Counted from the stretch's first letter, positions 1-11,697 are shown. The stretch is DNA of 64,000 nucleotides from Leuctra nigra (GCA_934045905.1 OW203766.1:28266309-28330308), one strand, 5' to 3'. A program made the numbers and translations. Notes: a model not told the origin generated them from the letters alone.

Positions 1-382
1 ATGAGTTTACTTGACTTATTTCAAATTGTAAAGAATGGACATTTACACCAAAAATACAGATTTTTTTAGTACCTAAAGTTGGTAAAATTGTCTATAGGTA
101 CTACACAAAATTGTAAGATTCAACTTCAAGAAATATACAATGGGTGGGTCACAGCAGATCATCAGATGACACCTAAAATGGGAAATTTAGCCGAAAAATA
201 ATTCAAAACTTTTACAAAATAGTAGGTAGGTATTTCTTAAACTTTGAAATTTTTAATAGGTCCTACTGATTTTAATATTAGTATATGTACCTATTCCTAT
301 TCCAATACTACACAGGACAAAATATGTTTCTATCTATAGATGTTTCTATCTACTCATCGACAACGCCGAAGAAAATACATAC

Positions 383-532
383 CATTGGTCGCACCGTTAG
401 TGGTACCATTTGTTCCATTCTTCTTCGTATACCCATTAGTGATCGATGTTCCCCACACTACTTTGTTGATGTGTTGTCTGCCTATCTTCGACAACGATGA
501 GATCAGATCAGCTTGATTCTTTCGCAAAACTC
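383..532 (-). CDS. NUS1: NUS1 exon 2
   Basis: Continues exon 1 in phase: the acceptor TTTGTCTTTAG completes the Gly codon, giving YDHNG-VLRKNQADLISSL, which aligns with the YDHQGIFKRNNSRLMDEIL region of vertebrate NUS1. It adds residues 101-150. The second half is a low-complexity stretch rich in Asn, Gly and Thr (repeats of NGT and TNG), where the family is variable. It ends in a GTATGT donor. The C-terminal half of the protein, with the RxG-like tail, was not found before the left edge, so the gene is partial here. Confidence 0.8.
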
Positions 533-889
533 CTAAAGACAAAAGAAATCATCTAGTCAACAGTCAATGTAGGTGATGTCATAGCCTGAATTACACGGAT
601 CAATGTAGGTACCTAGTATTGTTTTGAATAGAGATCAAGAAAAGTCATTAATTTAATGAATTGGACAAATAAACAATAATTGACTAAAATAAAGTCATCC
701 GTATCGGATCCGTAACTTCGGGATAAGGATATAATCAACTTAAAATTTCGGAGTGGCTATTTTCACCGTGTTTATTTCCCAGGTTAAAATGAATTTCAAA
801 TGAAAAAAATATACCTACCAAGTTCTAGAGTTATTATTATGCATGAATTATAATGAGTTTGCCATTTCCACATATTGGGTAGTTTAACA

Positions 890-1200
890 AGTGATGTCCC
901 AGTGGTTCAATGGGCTAAAGAACAATTAATTCATCATTGCCCAGTTGGCTGGTTGGGTAGGTAGAATAAGAATAAGAATATAATAATAATCTTCCTCCCG
1001 GTTCCAAGAGTTGGGTCGGGGGTGGCGAGGCCACCATTTACTAGGGCCCGGACTCCTAAGCTAGCTGGCCAGGCTTATTTATTGTTAATTATTTATTGTT
1101 TTTCGGGCCACAACCCATAACAATGTGGTTGGGTAGGTATGATGTTATGTCAGTATGTCAGTGACCAGGGTTCGATTCCTCTGGTAGATTTTTTTAATCT
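890..1200 (+). mobile_element. tRNA-derived SINE-like repeat (candidate)
   Basis: The segment carries GGTTCGATTCC at about 1169-1179, an exact match to the RNA polymerase III B-box of tRNA genes. An A-box-like GTTGGGTAGG occurs about 40 bp upstream, and a near copy of that phrase again near 950. No complete cloverleaf can be folded, so it is not a tRNA gene. A tRNA-derived SINE is the simplest reading. Ends and target duplication are not defined. Confidence 0.4.
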
Positions 1201-1246
1201 TGTATTATCGTAATTCGAGTTCTGTCCAGCAGCTGTTTGTTTTATT

Positions 1247-1474
1247 ATGGTTGCCCAACGTATTTTTGGCCAAGGAAATTGTGATTTTCCTTCATCTAAA
1301 GAAACATTACACTTTCGCACAGACTCGGGAATAAAAGCAAGTGCCCAGAGTCTACTGGAGGAACTGTCCATAAGATTGTTAGCTCATGGTCTTGAGGTGT
1401 CGAGGACTGACATCCGCAAATATCTACTTGCGGACGCAACGTCTTTTGAGCATGAGGCTGCTACTACTTCATAG
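1247..1474 (+). CDS. Unassigned 75-codon ORF inside NUS1 intron 1
   Basis: ATG to stop, opposite in strand to NUS1. Residues 1-30 are mixed polar. Residues 31-60 (LLEELSIRLLAHGLEVS and following) look like an amphipathic helix. The tail is Ala/Thr/Ser-rich. Codon choice looks plausible for coding sequence but I recognise no family. It lies just downstream of the SINE-like repeat. It could be a small nested gene, an exon of a larger one, a retrocopy, or chance. Confidence 0.25.
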   Translation: MVAQRIFGQGNCDFPSSKETLHFRTDSGIKASAQSLLEELSIRLLAHGLEVSRTDIRKYLLADATSFEHEAATTS

Positions 1475-1563
1475 AGCAAATGAATCTTGTTAAAAACATT
1501 GAACCTTATAAGTACCTTGTAAGGATTTAGGTATGTGAAATGTGTAGATAGGCTTGTATTTAC

Positions 1564-1864
1564 CATTGTGATCATAGAAGCTCACGAAAGAAATACCCGC
1601 AGCGATGCACCATACAGTTATGTTTGCAAGATCATCGAAGGAAATTATACGTTCATTACCAATAATAACAACCAAATGAGATGGTACTTTCACCAAAAGT
1701 TTCACATGCCGAGCAATGTATTCTAGTTCATCACCAATTGTATCTTTGCTCAATAATTCTTCAAACTTTTTACGCACAGTAACCCATGTAAACACCAGAA
1801 AGTTTGCTATTGAATACAGCAAATGTATTAGCATCCACATGATCCGAAATATATTGAAAGTCAT
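1564..1864 (-). CDS. NUS1: NUS1 (Nogo-B receptor) exon 1
   Basis: Non-catalytic subunit of cis-prenyltransferase (dehydrodolichyl diphosphate synthase), which works with DHDDS at the ER to make dolichol for N-glycosylation. The exon encodes residues 1-100. There is a hydrophobic segment at about 8-30 (N-terminal membrane anchor), then the start of the cis-prenyltransferase-like fold. Family signatures seen are LLVKVPSHLVVIIGNE, FDDLANITVWC and GISFVSFYDHNG, matching the conserved SDIASLVVWC and YDHQG blocks of animal NUS1. The start is the first in-frame ATG; the frame stays open upstream but has no other ATG. The exon ends in a GTAAAT donor after one base of a Gly codon. It lies head-to-head with RpS30, about 1.2 kb away. 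Identification is from remembered family motifs and looks secure. Confidence 0.85.
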
Positions 1865-3033
1865 TATGAAAGACGTAAATAATGTACAGAGAGCAAACAA
1901 ATTTCGTTTGCCCGGCGTCAGGTGGTTTACACCTCCCAAAAGTCACAAGATGCAAGTAATTGGTAATAAGCAGTGACCGATAAGACTAGGTACGTGTTGA
2001 GCCCACAGTGAAACGACAACTAAAAATATATGTGGACTTTGAGAGAGCCTCATAGCTGAACGTTTGAGAAGAAAGAAACGGTGGCACTGAGAAACATCAC
2101 AAGTCCGAACGCAGGATAATTCATAACACGTTTCAATCTTCACTTCACTCTTCAAGGCAACATCCAAAACCACTTTACACTGAACATCGTCAGCTGATTG
2201 GCTGTAGGCTGAGTGCGGTGTTATGTCACTGTCATCTCATCTTTGTCATGTAAATGAACAAGCACGCAACACATGGCATAATACGCATTTAAAGCAAACA
2301 AACGTATTCATTCACCAAATATTGTGTTTATTTGATTTGTGTTTAACGATTCTCCGAGATCAAATGTGAAATAATACTTGAGTTGAGAAATGAGAATACC
2401 AATTTAAGTTGGCCATCGTGCATAAGTGTTACCAAAGTTTTTGAGTAGTGACCACGAAGGGACCTACGTTATTTACCTAAAAATCAATGACAATTTTTTT
2501 TATCCCTAATCCAATGGAACAATTTGCTTTTTAATACTTCAGCTAGTCTATGTAGATACCTACACTAATATAAATGAGCCCTCGTCAGGGAATGATGTAA
2601 TTCTAAAAGTCAATGATGCAAAATGATGACACTTTTTTAACATTTGAATAAGATTTTATAAATCTCTGCGTAATGTAGAAGATTCATATAATAATTAAAT
2701 TACATCATAATTAAATGAAGCAGCAATATGAATACTTCCAAACGCTAATTTTAATAATAGATGAATGAGAAAAATGAATTATCACAGGTGTCTGAGAGTT
2801 GAATTCAAATGTTGGCAATCCTTTTGCCCCCAAAGTGTTATTGAGTCAAACTGGAGCTTCATCTTCAATAAATATTTTATTCCTAATTGATGTCTATTAA
2901 GGAAAATGATTTTTTGATATTATAATGACATATTAATATAAAATTATTATCATGAATCGGTGTTATGGCAAAACAACTGCTTTTCGTAGCTTACGTAGTC
3001 AGTTTCCGCGCCATCTTGTTTCCGGTCCATCAA
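1865..3033. promoter_or_regulatory. Divergent intergenic region between NUS1 and RpS30
   Basis: About 1.2 kb between two head-to-head housekeeping genes, probably holding both promoters. The right end (3008-3025) has GCCATCTTG followed by TTTCCGG: YY1-like and ETS-like sites typical of ribosomal-protein promoters, just upstream of a pyrimidine-rich start. No TATA box is evident. The middle (2450-2960) is AT-rich with no clear feature. Confidence 0.45.
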
Positions 3034-3062
3034 CTTCCTTTTAGCATCGTGCATCGTGAAAG
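3034..3062 (+). other. RpS30: RpS30 non-coding exon 1 with 5'TOP-like start
   Basis: A pyrimidine tract CTTCCTTTT, the 5'TOP signature of translation-machinery mRNAs, is followed 20 bp later by AAAG and a GTGTGT donor. This suits a short untranslated first exon spliced to the coding exon starting at 3320. The start site is inferred from the TOP motif; transcription could begin somewhat upstream. Confidence 0.5.
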
Positions 3063-3331
3063 GTGTGTAGAAAGTTTTTGTTTCAATAAATAATTGTATA
3101 TTCCACTAGTTTGTGATCACTTTGATTACATTGCCGAATTAATGATTATTTTTTACATTACAACAGCCTCTTTTCCTCGCTTTATATCGTATTTCGTTCC
3201 ATACCTACAGGTTCACGACTTGTTGACGGACTGCCACTGGCGAATATGGCAATTTTGTAGACCCACGAGCTTTGGAGTACGAAAACGGTGCTTAAATTAA
3301 TTTTCCTTGTGGTTTTCAGAACTCATTCGCA

Positions 3332-3406
3332 ATGCAGCTACTCGTACGCGGATTGGCAAATCATGTTATTAATTGCGAGGAGAATGCTACAATTGCAGAG
3401 ATCCGA
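3332..3406 (+). CDS. RpS30: FUBI-RPS30 (FAU) coding exon 1
   Basis: Encodes residues 1-25 of the ubiquitin-like FUBI domain: MQLLVRGLANHVINC then ATIAEIR, the first two beta strands and start of the helix, as in MQLFVRAQ of mammalian FAU. The exon opens with acceptor GGTTTTCAG at 3319, leaves 12 bases before the ATG, and ends at a GTAAGT donor in phase 0. FUBI is translated as a fusion with ribosomal protein eS30 and is cleaved off after a Gly-Gly. Confidence 0.9.
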
Positions 3407-3952
3407 GTAAGTAATGTTCGGTTTAACCTCAATCCTTCCAATCTCAATTATGGCCTTCACACCACCTTCACACTAAACACTTGAAAGAGTCATTACGTTA
3501 TAATATGTTGCAATATTTATACCTACCTACCAACCCTTTAAAATGTCAGAACATTGCTACATATTCTAAAGTGACATTTAAGCATTGACTAGGTAGGTAG
3601 TACCCAGGGAGGGCCATTGCGCATGCAGCGGCTCGACTCCGCTCACGCTGTGACGTCAGCAAGAGACAAGAATGCTGCCGGCTGGCTGGTATAACACGTG
3701 CTTGTGCATGTTCGCGCGCTAGATCACACTGCAGTCTTTCAACGCATTGCTATTACTTGTTGTTGCGAATATGTAATCAGCTTTTATTGATACGTAATAT
3801 AAGTGTATTTATTTAACTATGGCTATCAGCGCGGTTTTTGTTTGCCTGAATAGGTAGTGTAGTATTGTATAGGTACTAAAATAATAGTGCCGAGGAGGAA
3901 AATAATGTCATGCTTAGCTCATTTTCAACCGAGTGACTTTCATCTACCTAAC

Positions 3953-4495
3953 CAGGGGTCGGCAACCTGCGGCTCCTTGGTGCCTTTATATATTGGCTCG
4001 CTTTATAATTTACATAAATATCTGGAATCAAAAATTTGAAAATCCGAAACAAATACGGCCTGCGGGGTAACAATTGAAATGTTGTTTGATTCAGTTTGTT
4101 CATTTTAGAATGCCAGGATCACTTTTAAATTGTTGAAATTCTTAAAAACGCCCAGCGAGGCCACAATTGGAAGGATATTTCATTCAGTTTTTTCAATTTA
4201 GAGTCCCATAATAACTTTTAAATTGTTGGAATTCTTAAAAACGCCCAGCGGGAAGGATATTTGATTCAGTTTGTTGAATTTAGAGTCCCAGAATCATTTT
4301 TAAATTGCCTATTTTAAATAGCCCCCAACAACTTGGGGGCTTCGTCAAAATATCAACAACAAAAACTAGTAATTCAAATTATTATTTTCGGTGTATTATA
4401 TTTGATTGTCTCTACTGCGGCTCCCAGTATTAGGTATCTAATTTATTACTTTTTGGGAAATTGGCTCCTTCACCAAAAAGGGTTGCCGACCCCTG
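3953..4495. mobile_element. Non-autonomous hAT-like element A
   Basis: Terminal inverted repeats CAGGGGTCGGCAACC and GGTTGCCGACCCCTG, a hAT-type end known from many animals. The flanks (tacctaac and acctaaac) resemble an imperfect 8 bp target duplication. The 543 bp interior has three degenerate repeats of a unit containing AAACGCCCAGCG, related to sequence inside the elements near 10.5 and 14.7 kb. No transposase remains. Confidence 0.75.
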
Positions 4496-6273
4496 ACCTA
4501 AACCCTTAATTTACGCGGTAGGTTCTATTTGTTGATCAACTTCTTTACAAATATTGCCATTATGCCATTACAATGTTGCGTATTTACATGAATCAACTCC
4601 TTTTCACAGACCAAATCAGCGTTTATATCATTTAGACTGATTTCTATCAAGAGTTTGACACAGAACAGAAGTGATGTACGAACGAAAATAATATTAAAGT
4701 GATGACAATTTTATTTCCATTCATCACATTTCCGGTGTTTGTAGTGTCCTCTTGGTATAAATAGCTACACGTCAAGATATTCATACTAAAATGCTTAGAC
4801 GAAATAATATAGTCGTCCGCTATTATGATTTTGTCTAAGCTAAATGTGGCAGATATTTTATCCGTCCCTGTAAATAAACGAGATTAAAATTCATTATATA
4901 AAAGCTATTGAACAGATAACGCGTAATAATATATCCAAAGGGAGGCCAAAAAGTCCGCGAATAAAAGGGTAGTAAGTGGTGGGAGTCTATGTGCTGAACA
5001 TAATCAAAACTGAACATAAATGTATCATTAATTTGATAGATCAACCAATAAGCAAGGCAAAACGTGACTAAAATTTCAATTGACGAAGAAAGAACGCCTC
5101 TAAAAATGTTGGTAAAGTTGCAACAATCCGGATTACCGATAAAATCTCAAAAATTGTTTGAGGTAAGGAACTTGATATCCACGCGAAACTAAATTGACGA
5201 GCATTGGCATTTTCATCGGGGTTGACTCTATTCGATATCAGAAAAAAATAATGATGCAATTGTGCTAAGACTTGGTAGATAGGCTAATGAAAGGTCACAT
5301 AATCGAAATATGTGCACTAGAACTCCCACGCCCCAGACAAACATTCCACTTCTCGATCTTTTTGACCTCCCCTCCTATGAGTAAGCCGCCGCGCGTATAG
5401 CGAGCGTGTCTCTAGCTGACGTCACTTTGGCAGGTGCGCAGTAGAATCTCAAACGCGTCGAGCGGAGTGACTAACCTGGTTGACGAGAAGAATATCATTC
5501 AACCATGGGTAGTACCAAATACTAGGGGATAGGTAAGTGAACATTTAGACTCGGGTCAACGGTTGTCATCAAACGCGCCGCGTATCGACCTTGGTATCGA
5601 CTCGATATATCTCGAAATCGCAAGCGCTCTCGCTTGAGTCGAGCCAATATGGCGACCGACAAGAAATCCCCGATGAAGCGTGGAAGCGGCTGGATTTAGT
5701 GCGGGCGTTTTTCTGACGAGACAATAATTGTCAGTGATCAAATTGGAGACGATATTAATGTTAATGAAAGCATTTTCAGTGGAGTCAGTGGTTTTACTAG
5801 TGTACACAAACACGTTACGTCGAAATCATGGACTTCAAGGTTAGTGTAGCTGACAGGCTGATGATTTGTTAGTCACTGAAGCAGGCTCACACTTTGCGTC
5901 AAACTACTTTTAACCAAAGGCACACAAATAATTGAACTTGTGATCAGTAAATTCTTCCATGTCGTACGAATAGCCCAATATAAATAGTAGGTCAATAACT
6001 GGACATAACGGAAATAAGCAGAAATAGCAAGACCAAATTTGACAACCGGGAAGCAATGCGGGAATTGTTACGTTACTTCATCTCACCTGAACACATTAAT
6101 GTAATGAACATGTGCATATAGTATTGTCAGATGTATTAGAAAGGGTTTAATGATGGCTGAAAGCTCATTTATAGGCTATTACAAATCAAATAAACAGAAA
6201 TAGTAACACCTATCAGTGTCGACTGGCGAAAATGACGTAATCATTGCCGTTGGCATGGTAACTGTATGACGTC

Positions 6274-7459
6274 TAGGGATGTAAAATGCTCGAGCATATT
6301 CTTTTTGAGAATATTCTCGAGCACGAGCATTTTCTCGAGCATATTCTTAAAAATGCATCTAAGCTTATAGAAACTCGAACTTTTAGCTCAATTCCAAAAA
6401 GTATGTACTTTTATGGATCTTGCAACATAGTACCTATTGTTATGGAGAACCAGTCGGGAATCGTTACTGAGGCTAAACAGGTCAGAGTTTTCTTCGATTG
6501 AGCTGAAATTTTGCACACATATAGGGAACATTTCTGGGCGTTGCAGACCCAATTTTTTGAAATATCCGATTGGTTAAATTTTTTAAAAAATATCTTTCGA
6601 TTGGTTGGTTCGATCAATTTGAAATTTTAACAAGTCATTACGACCAACATTATTTCCAATCTAATAAAGTTTCAGCCAAATCCTCCGATTGGTCAAAATT
6701 TGAACCCATCTTTCCTTTGATTTTTTAAATTTAAACTAGAACCGTTTGACCGATCAACTTAAAACTTTGCGTGGTCATTGGGACCAACATTATCTGTATT
6801 TTTGACAATTTTCAGACTAATCTGTGCTTAAATCCAAAAGTTATTGACATTTTACCGACATTTTGTGTGTTGCTGTCAAATTCTCGAAAATGTTTGATCA
6901 CGGTAACGTCGAGCCTACTTTCAAACACATATGAAACTGATGTTCAACAGATCGATCTGATATTGTGTACACACACATAACAAATGAGTGGCCTCAAGTA
7001 TATTTTTAGAACAAGATCCTGTGATCTCGTTCTAAAAATCTGTGTTTTTTGAAAATTAACGAGGAACCGTTTGATCGTTAAAACTTCAACTGAAAACATG
7101 GATATTGGGACCAATATTTTAGGAATTTGTTGAGATTTTCATACCAGTCTGCGACGAAATTCAAGAATTATTGGCTTTTAAGGACATTTTCGATAGACAG
7201 AATTTCGGTTTGAGGAGTTGCGCGTATCCGTGCTCGCTCATGCTCGCTATCCCTGCCTATGTATTGCACAGCCTTCCAAGGCCATAAAATGGTGCAAAAA
7301 CATTCAAACTTGAACTTTTTATATATAATAATAATTTTCAAACCTCTGGTAAGAATATTCTCAAATATTCTCGGAGAATAATCTCTTTGAGAATATTCTC
7401 GAGAATATTCTCGAGCACGGAGAATATTCTCATGAGAATATTCTCGGCTCACATCTCTA
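6274..7459. mobile_element. Non-autonomous hAT-like element B with palindromic ends
   Basis: Ends TAGGGATGTAAA and, from the right, TAGAGATGTGAG. It is flanked by a perfect 8 bp duplication, ATGACGTC at 6266-6273 and 7460-7467. Both subterminal regions (about 6288-6350 and 7350-7447) are packed with palindromes of the form GAGAATATTCTC and CTCGAG. The interior (6500-7170) has diverged tandem repeats of about 300 bp with the phrase GTGGTCATTGGGACCAACAT. Related sequence occurs at 33.1, 39.1 and 53.9 kb. No transposase frame. Confidence 0.85.
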
Positions 7460-7637
7460 ATGACGTCATAGTTCTATCGCGGGACAGTCCTAGGTCCACG
7501 GGATTCAATGGTAGAGGTAAGGGTCGGGAGATACCTATCCCTGTACAGTATTTGGTAATCAATGATTTAAGAAACCAGGAGGCGAAGTCTTGAAACTTAC
7601 GCGTTCAGGACCCAAACACTCTCGGATGTCAATAAGT

Positions 7638-7664
7638 AGGTAGGTAGGTAGGTAGGTAGGTAGC
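7638..7664 (+). repeat. (GTAG)n microsatellite
   Basis: Six to seven tandem GTAG units. The same tetramer recurs in ones and twos through much of the window's intergenic sequence. Confidence 0.9.
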
Positions 7665-7988
7665 TACCATCAACGACGTATAATAGTATAGACTAGTAAT
7701 GTCCTATCCCGCAGTACAGCGGCGGGTTAAGCCTAGCTGCAGCGGGCGAAACGCTGATGAGTGAGAGAGAGGGAAACAACATCGATTCACGTGGCGGTGT
7801 GTTGCGCTAGTAGCTATAACGTTGCCGCGTTAAGGATAATCAGAGTATTAATTGCATATCTCCAAGTTTTTGAGAAAATAACAACGGAATATGGTAAAAT
7901 ATTATTATTTACATGACGTATAGTGTACATTATAGTGGGATAAAATTTCAACATTATTCCGAATATGAGTTTGTAACTACCTGTAAGC

Positions 7989-8829
7989 TAAGGAGTCTAG
8001 ATCTGGTTGCGTGCGCCGCCCTGATATGGAGTGCAAACCTTTGAAAATTTAAACACCCAGAATCTTCGAAAACCAAGAAAAAATACTGCCACTTGGATAC
8101 ATATGTGTGCTTGTTCAATTGACGGCTACTACGGCTCAGTCAGTAAAACAGCAACGATTCTAGCTGAACATGTATAGGTACTTGAATCACTGTGAAGTGG
8201 AAACGAAACACTAACCTAACATGTTTTGTTGACATTTGAAGGGATTGACACTTTTTGTATGTAATTATTTCGTAATTAACTCCAATAACTGACGTGCACA
8301 ATTTTTATCTGAGCAGTAGGAATATTATTGTTAATAAATAATGAATACAATGATAAAATGATGATGAATCTCATATAAATTAGCAGACCTTTGGTGCACT
8401 GAAAGTGGATCTCTTCACTTTCCTATTAACTAAATCACACTTTGGTATAAAACACCTTCGGGGCATTTTACATACTGATATTTATGTATTATATTTATAA
8501 TTATATGTATATTATTGTAATTAAATGAAGTTTAATTAACCATCCATCCCAAACATCGGAATTACAGAATGTTTACCTCAATTGTTTGAATTGTGAGCTG
8601 CGCCTTCTAAATCGAAAATTGTACCGTTCTTGATTTCCACAACTATTAACAGCTATCGGCTGAGCCATCGACGTAAGTAAATGATTCCAAATTCCCCCGC
8701 TAGGAAGACAACTTGGGCAGTAGGCAGACTTTTTTTTAGCCTGTTTTGGTGCTAGAAATTAACCCAGAGAGCATGGGCAGTTTACTCTCCTTACCAGGGC
8801 GGCGCGCGCAACAAGATCTAGACTCCTTA
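7989..8829. mobile_element. Non-autonomous hAT-like element C
   Basis: About 34 bp terminal inverted repeats beginning TAAGGAGTCTAGATC and ending GATCTAGACTCCTTA, including the GCGCCGCCCTG phrase at both ends. Perfect 8 bp duplications, CTGTAAGC, stand at 7981-7988 and 8830-8837. The 841 bp interior has no coding capacity. Ends and duplication length indicate hAT-type transposition. Confidence 0.85.
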
Positions 8830-8837
8830 CTGTAAGC

Positions 8838-10134
8838 AAACAATGTATTCCAATAATCGACAGATTTTATGCATTTTGCAATGGTTCCTAGGAGGATACC
8901 TATAGGATGGAATATGGGGTCCCTCGTCCTTGAATTGATACAGCAAAATATGCTAGAACAATCGAATTATTATTGCCAAAAACACAAGATGACAATGGAT
9001 GTCGCTGCGGTGTTCACAGGCGCGTGAACACTCTAAAACCTATATACTCTTACTCTAATTCACATGCACATAACCATGAAAATACCAATCAGCACCGTAC
9101 ACAAAGTTCAGGTGATCTAATACGGTGAAGAATCGCTCTTGACGCCGCAGAGACGTAGCTGGGTTCAAGTTCGTAAATTTGCTTCTTCGTGAAATATTAT
9201 TGATGTAAAATGGGTAACCTGATACGTGCCACGGCAATGAGGACTCACGCGGTGTCGAGGTGTTGAACAGTGTAGATAGCGAATACTCTGCACAGTGACG
9301 TTGTTGAATCGTCGTCGAGCGTCACAGGCGTCTAGGCGTTCTCGTGCAAACCGCTCTCGGCACGAAAGCTTCTCTTGACCACCGGACGGCCCTCCAAGGT
9401 CCGTCACCCTCGGTCCTCGTCTCAAAACGTACTGCCTGCTTCCTCAGCTCTCACACGAGGGGTACACAACCCTTCCCCTCAACCCCTCACACTGGACACT
9501 ACCACTGAGGTCGTTGACACCCGAGAATGTCGCACACGCAAACTTATATACTATCTTATGCTATTATACTAGAATCTATACATGAAACACTGGTGTACCA
9601 TTACAATTTCTTGGGCACTGAGGGTGGGGAGGGTTGAGTTCACATTATGTTTAGTCTTTATTTAGATGATTGTTTACAAATACGCGGTCACAGCACATTC
9701 TTAGATGATGATACGGCATTGTATCCAATGCATATCGCTACGCGCTCTCGCCCGAGAACACACCGCCGTTCACGCGGGGCCGGCTTCAGTCACAGAGTCT
9801 TTTTACTAGTCTAGAACCATTATACGTCGTTGGTTACCATTCACATAAAAATGATCGACATTGAAACATGAAGTCAAGCCACTTATTTGATTGTCATCCA
9901 GCAAACTATTGGAAACAATTATCAACGTATTAAATTAGGTACAGATATTATACAATCCGTAAAACATTATTCAAAATTAATCAAAACAGTTGACAGTAGA
10001 TTTCAAGGTCGTCATTCTTACAGTGAACTTTATTGACGGTACTTATTGACGTCCGAGAGTGCTTGCCTCCTCAAAGCGTAAGTTTCAAGAGTTGGCCTCC
10101 TCTACAGTCTGCTAGGCAGCAAATAATTTCCATA
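8838..10134. other. RpS30 intron segment with unclassified GC-rich block
   Basis: Mostly AT-rich, but 9100-9530 and 9740-9790 are GC-rich with open frames on both strands that show no recognisable domain. The block could be a remnant of an LTR retrotransposon or other repeat. I found neither convincing LTR ends nor protein similarity. Confidence 0.3.
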
Positions 10135-10142
10135 CCTACCAG

Positions 10143-10842
10143 CAGGGCCGGCCCGTGGGTAGGGTGACCTGGGCGTACGCCTGGGGCACCGAGATTTAGG
10201 GGGCGCCACATTATCAAACTATAACATTCTCTAAGATTTCTTATATATTTCTTTCCACCTAATGGTTTTGTAGGGGAAAGTAAACAATTAGGAAATTTAA
10301 TTTAAATGCAAACCCCCAAAATATTACTGAAGAGATTCAAACTAGAGGGATCTTAAAGTACTCTCAAAATACATGAAATTGTAGATATCAATTTTATTTC
10401 AGAAAACCATTTTTTTCCGGGGCTAGCGCCCTATCCGCATGCTGTGGGCCAGGCGTGTAGGAAGGGTTGATTGGGGGGGGGGGGGGTATTATTGCTCCTC
10501 CACTGAAGAAGTCTGACCCCCATTCACCATACAAAAACAAAATTAAGTTTAACATTCCAGAACCCCTTCTAATTGTTTACATTCTAAAAAACCGCTCTGC
10601 GGGGCAACAACTTAAAGTTTGTTTGCATCATTATGTGCATTTTAGAACCCCAAAATAACATTTAAATTGTTTAAATTCTAAAAAATGCCCTGCGGGGCTA
10701 AAACTGGATGGCTTTGTCCCCCCCCCATCACAAATGTCATTCCTACGCACCTGTGTGGAGGCCTATAAAGTAACCCATTAAAAGGGAGGGGGCGCCAAAG
10801 TTTTCTTTGCCCCAGGCGTCGAAGAGTCAAGGGCCGGCACTG
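10143..10842. mobile_element. Non-autonomous hAT-like element D, with nested MITE
   Basis: Ends CAGGGCCGGCCC and GGGCCGGCACTG, flanked by CCTACCAG (10135-10142) and CCTACCAT (10843-10850), a 7-of-8 target duplication. Subterminal CCTGGGGCA and GGGGGCGCC also match in inverted order. A second element sits inside at about 10450-10753, with ends CAGGCGTGTAGGAA and TTCCTACGCACCTG and a run of 14 G, so this is a nested insertion. Confidence 0.8.
10450..10753. mobile_element. MITE E, copy 1 (nested in element D)
   Basis: Ends CAGGCGTGTAGGAA and TTCCTACGCACCTG, matching MITE E copy 2 at 14589-14892 in length (304 bp) and interior layout: a G-run near the left end, a C-run near the right, and two GCGGGGC-type phrases separated by AAATTGTTTAAATTC. 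The flanking duplication here is unclear. Confidence 0.7.
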
Positions 10843-10850
10843 CCTACCAT

Positions 10851-11690
10851 GTTATTTGGTGTAAATTTTCGATTTTTCTATTTCACTTTGGCCCTCATCT
10901 CATCATGGTGTGATAAAGAAGCAATTCTAGAGTTAATATGCTTCGAAAATTACCTACCAAATATTGGCAGGTGTAATGACTGACTTTAGATTATGTACCT
11001 ATCAGAGAGTTTGCTATGACCAGAAGGGTGATTCTCGAGCTCAGTACTTAAAACATTTCAAAATGAATACAATGTTCATACTATGTTTTTTTGAGTTACA
11101 CTATTTTTGATTCATGATTGAGAGGATCCTCTGTATCAATATATGATGATGTGGAATGATGGTAGCCACGTACAAACAAATTTCCTATACTGGATTCACA
11201 ATCTTTTGACCACAAAATGGATGGAATTACCATAGCAAACTTTCTGATAGGTAAAGTCAGTCTTTACACCTGGACTGCCGCCCAGACATAAATTTGATTT
11301 TAAACAATTGGCCACTCTGCATTATGCTTGATTTCACTACTATGTAAAATCTACTCTATGATGTAATATTGACAAAACTTGGTTATTTTTATTATTATTA
11401 TTTTGAATTCATTTGAATTGATCTATTCTCTTGCAACTAAACTATACGTCCTAATAAGGTAACTATTAACTGTCAGCATATGTTATGTTATATGTGTCAT
11501 GTTGTCACCATGTTGTGTTTTTTTCAGCATGTGCTGAAAAAACTTGGGGAAGATCTCAACAGTCAGTAGGGTAGGATCTTGGCTAGAATTTGTTGAGATC
11601 TCTAAGATCTTGGCAAGATTTTCAGCAGAGAAGTTGGTACTCGTACGGCAATATGCCATCGACGGAGGTGCTCTAATCACTGAACTTACT
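10851..11690 (+). other. RpS30 intron, distal segment
   Basis: AT-rich sequence before the final coding exon. Two TTGTGTTTTTTTCAG-like tracts near 11514-11527 precede a short open frame that does not join in phase to a recognisable protein. No repeat or gene identified. Confidence 0.4.
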
Positions 11691-11697
11691 CTTTCAG

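Larger units (their letters stand above)
533..1563 (-). other. NUS1: NUS1 intron 1
   Basis: A 1,031 bp intron with GT donor and AG acceptor on the minus strand. It contains a SINE-like repeat and, on the opposite strand, an unexplained 75-codon open frame, both listed separately. The remaining sequence is AT-rich with no other recognisable feature. Confidence 0.7.
3407..11697 (+). other. RpS30: 8.3 kb intron of RpS30
   Basis: A very long intron for a gene encoding 130 residues. It is filled with non-autonomous DNA transposons (3953-4495, 6274-7459, 7989-8829, 10143-10842), a GTAG microsatellite and unclassified repeats. GT and AG ends are clear. No coding exon was recognised inside it. The stretch 4496-6265 shows only AT-rich DNA with scattered CG-rich patches near 5380-5700 and no family I can name. 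Confidence 0.8.

Noticed and set aside
1160..1185. tRNA gene suggested by the B-box GGTTCGATTCC
   Set aside because: No acceptor stem or anticodon arm can be formed, so it is treated as part of a SINE-like repeat.
9055..9572. Possible LTR retrotransposon or gene in a GC-rich block
   Set aside because: No TG...CA ends with a target duplication and no Gag or Pol motif were found.
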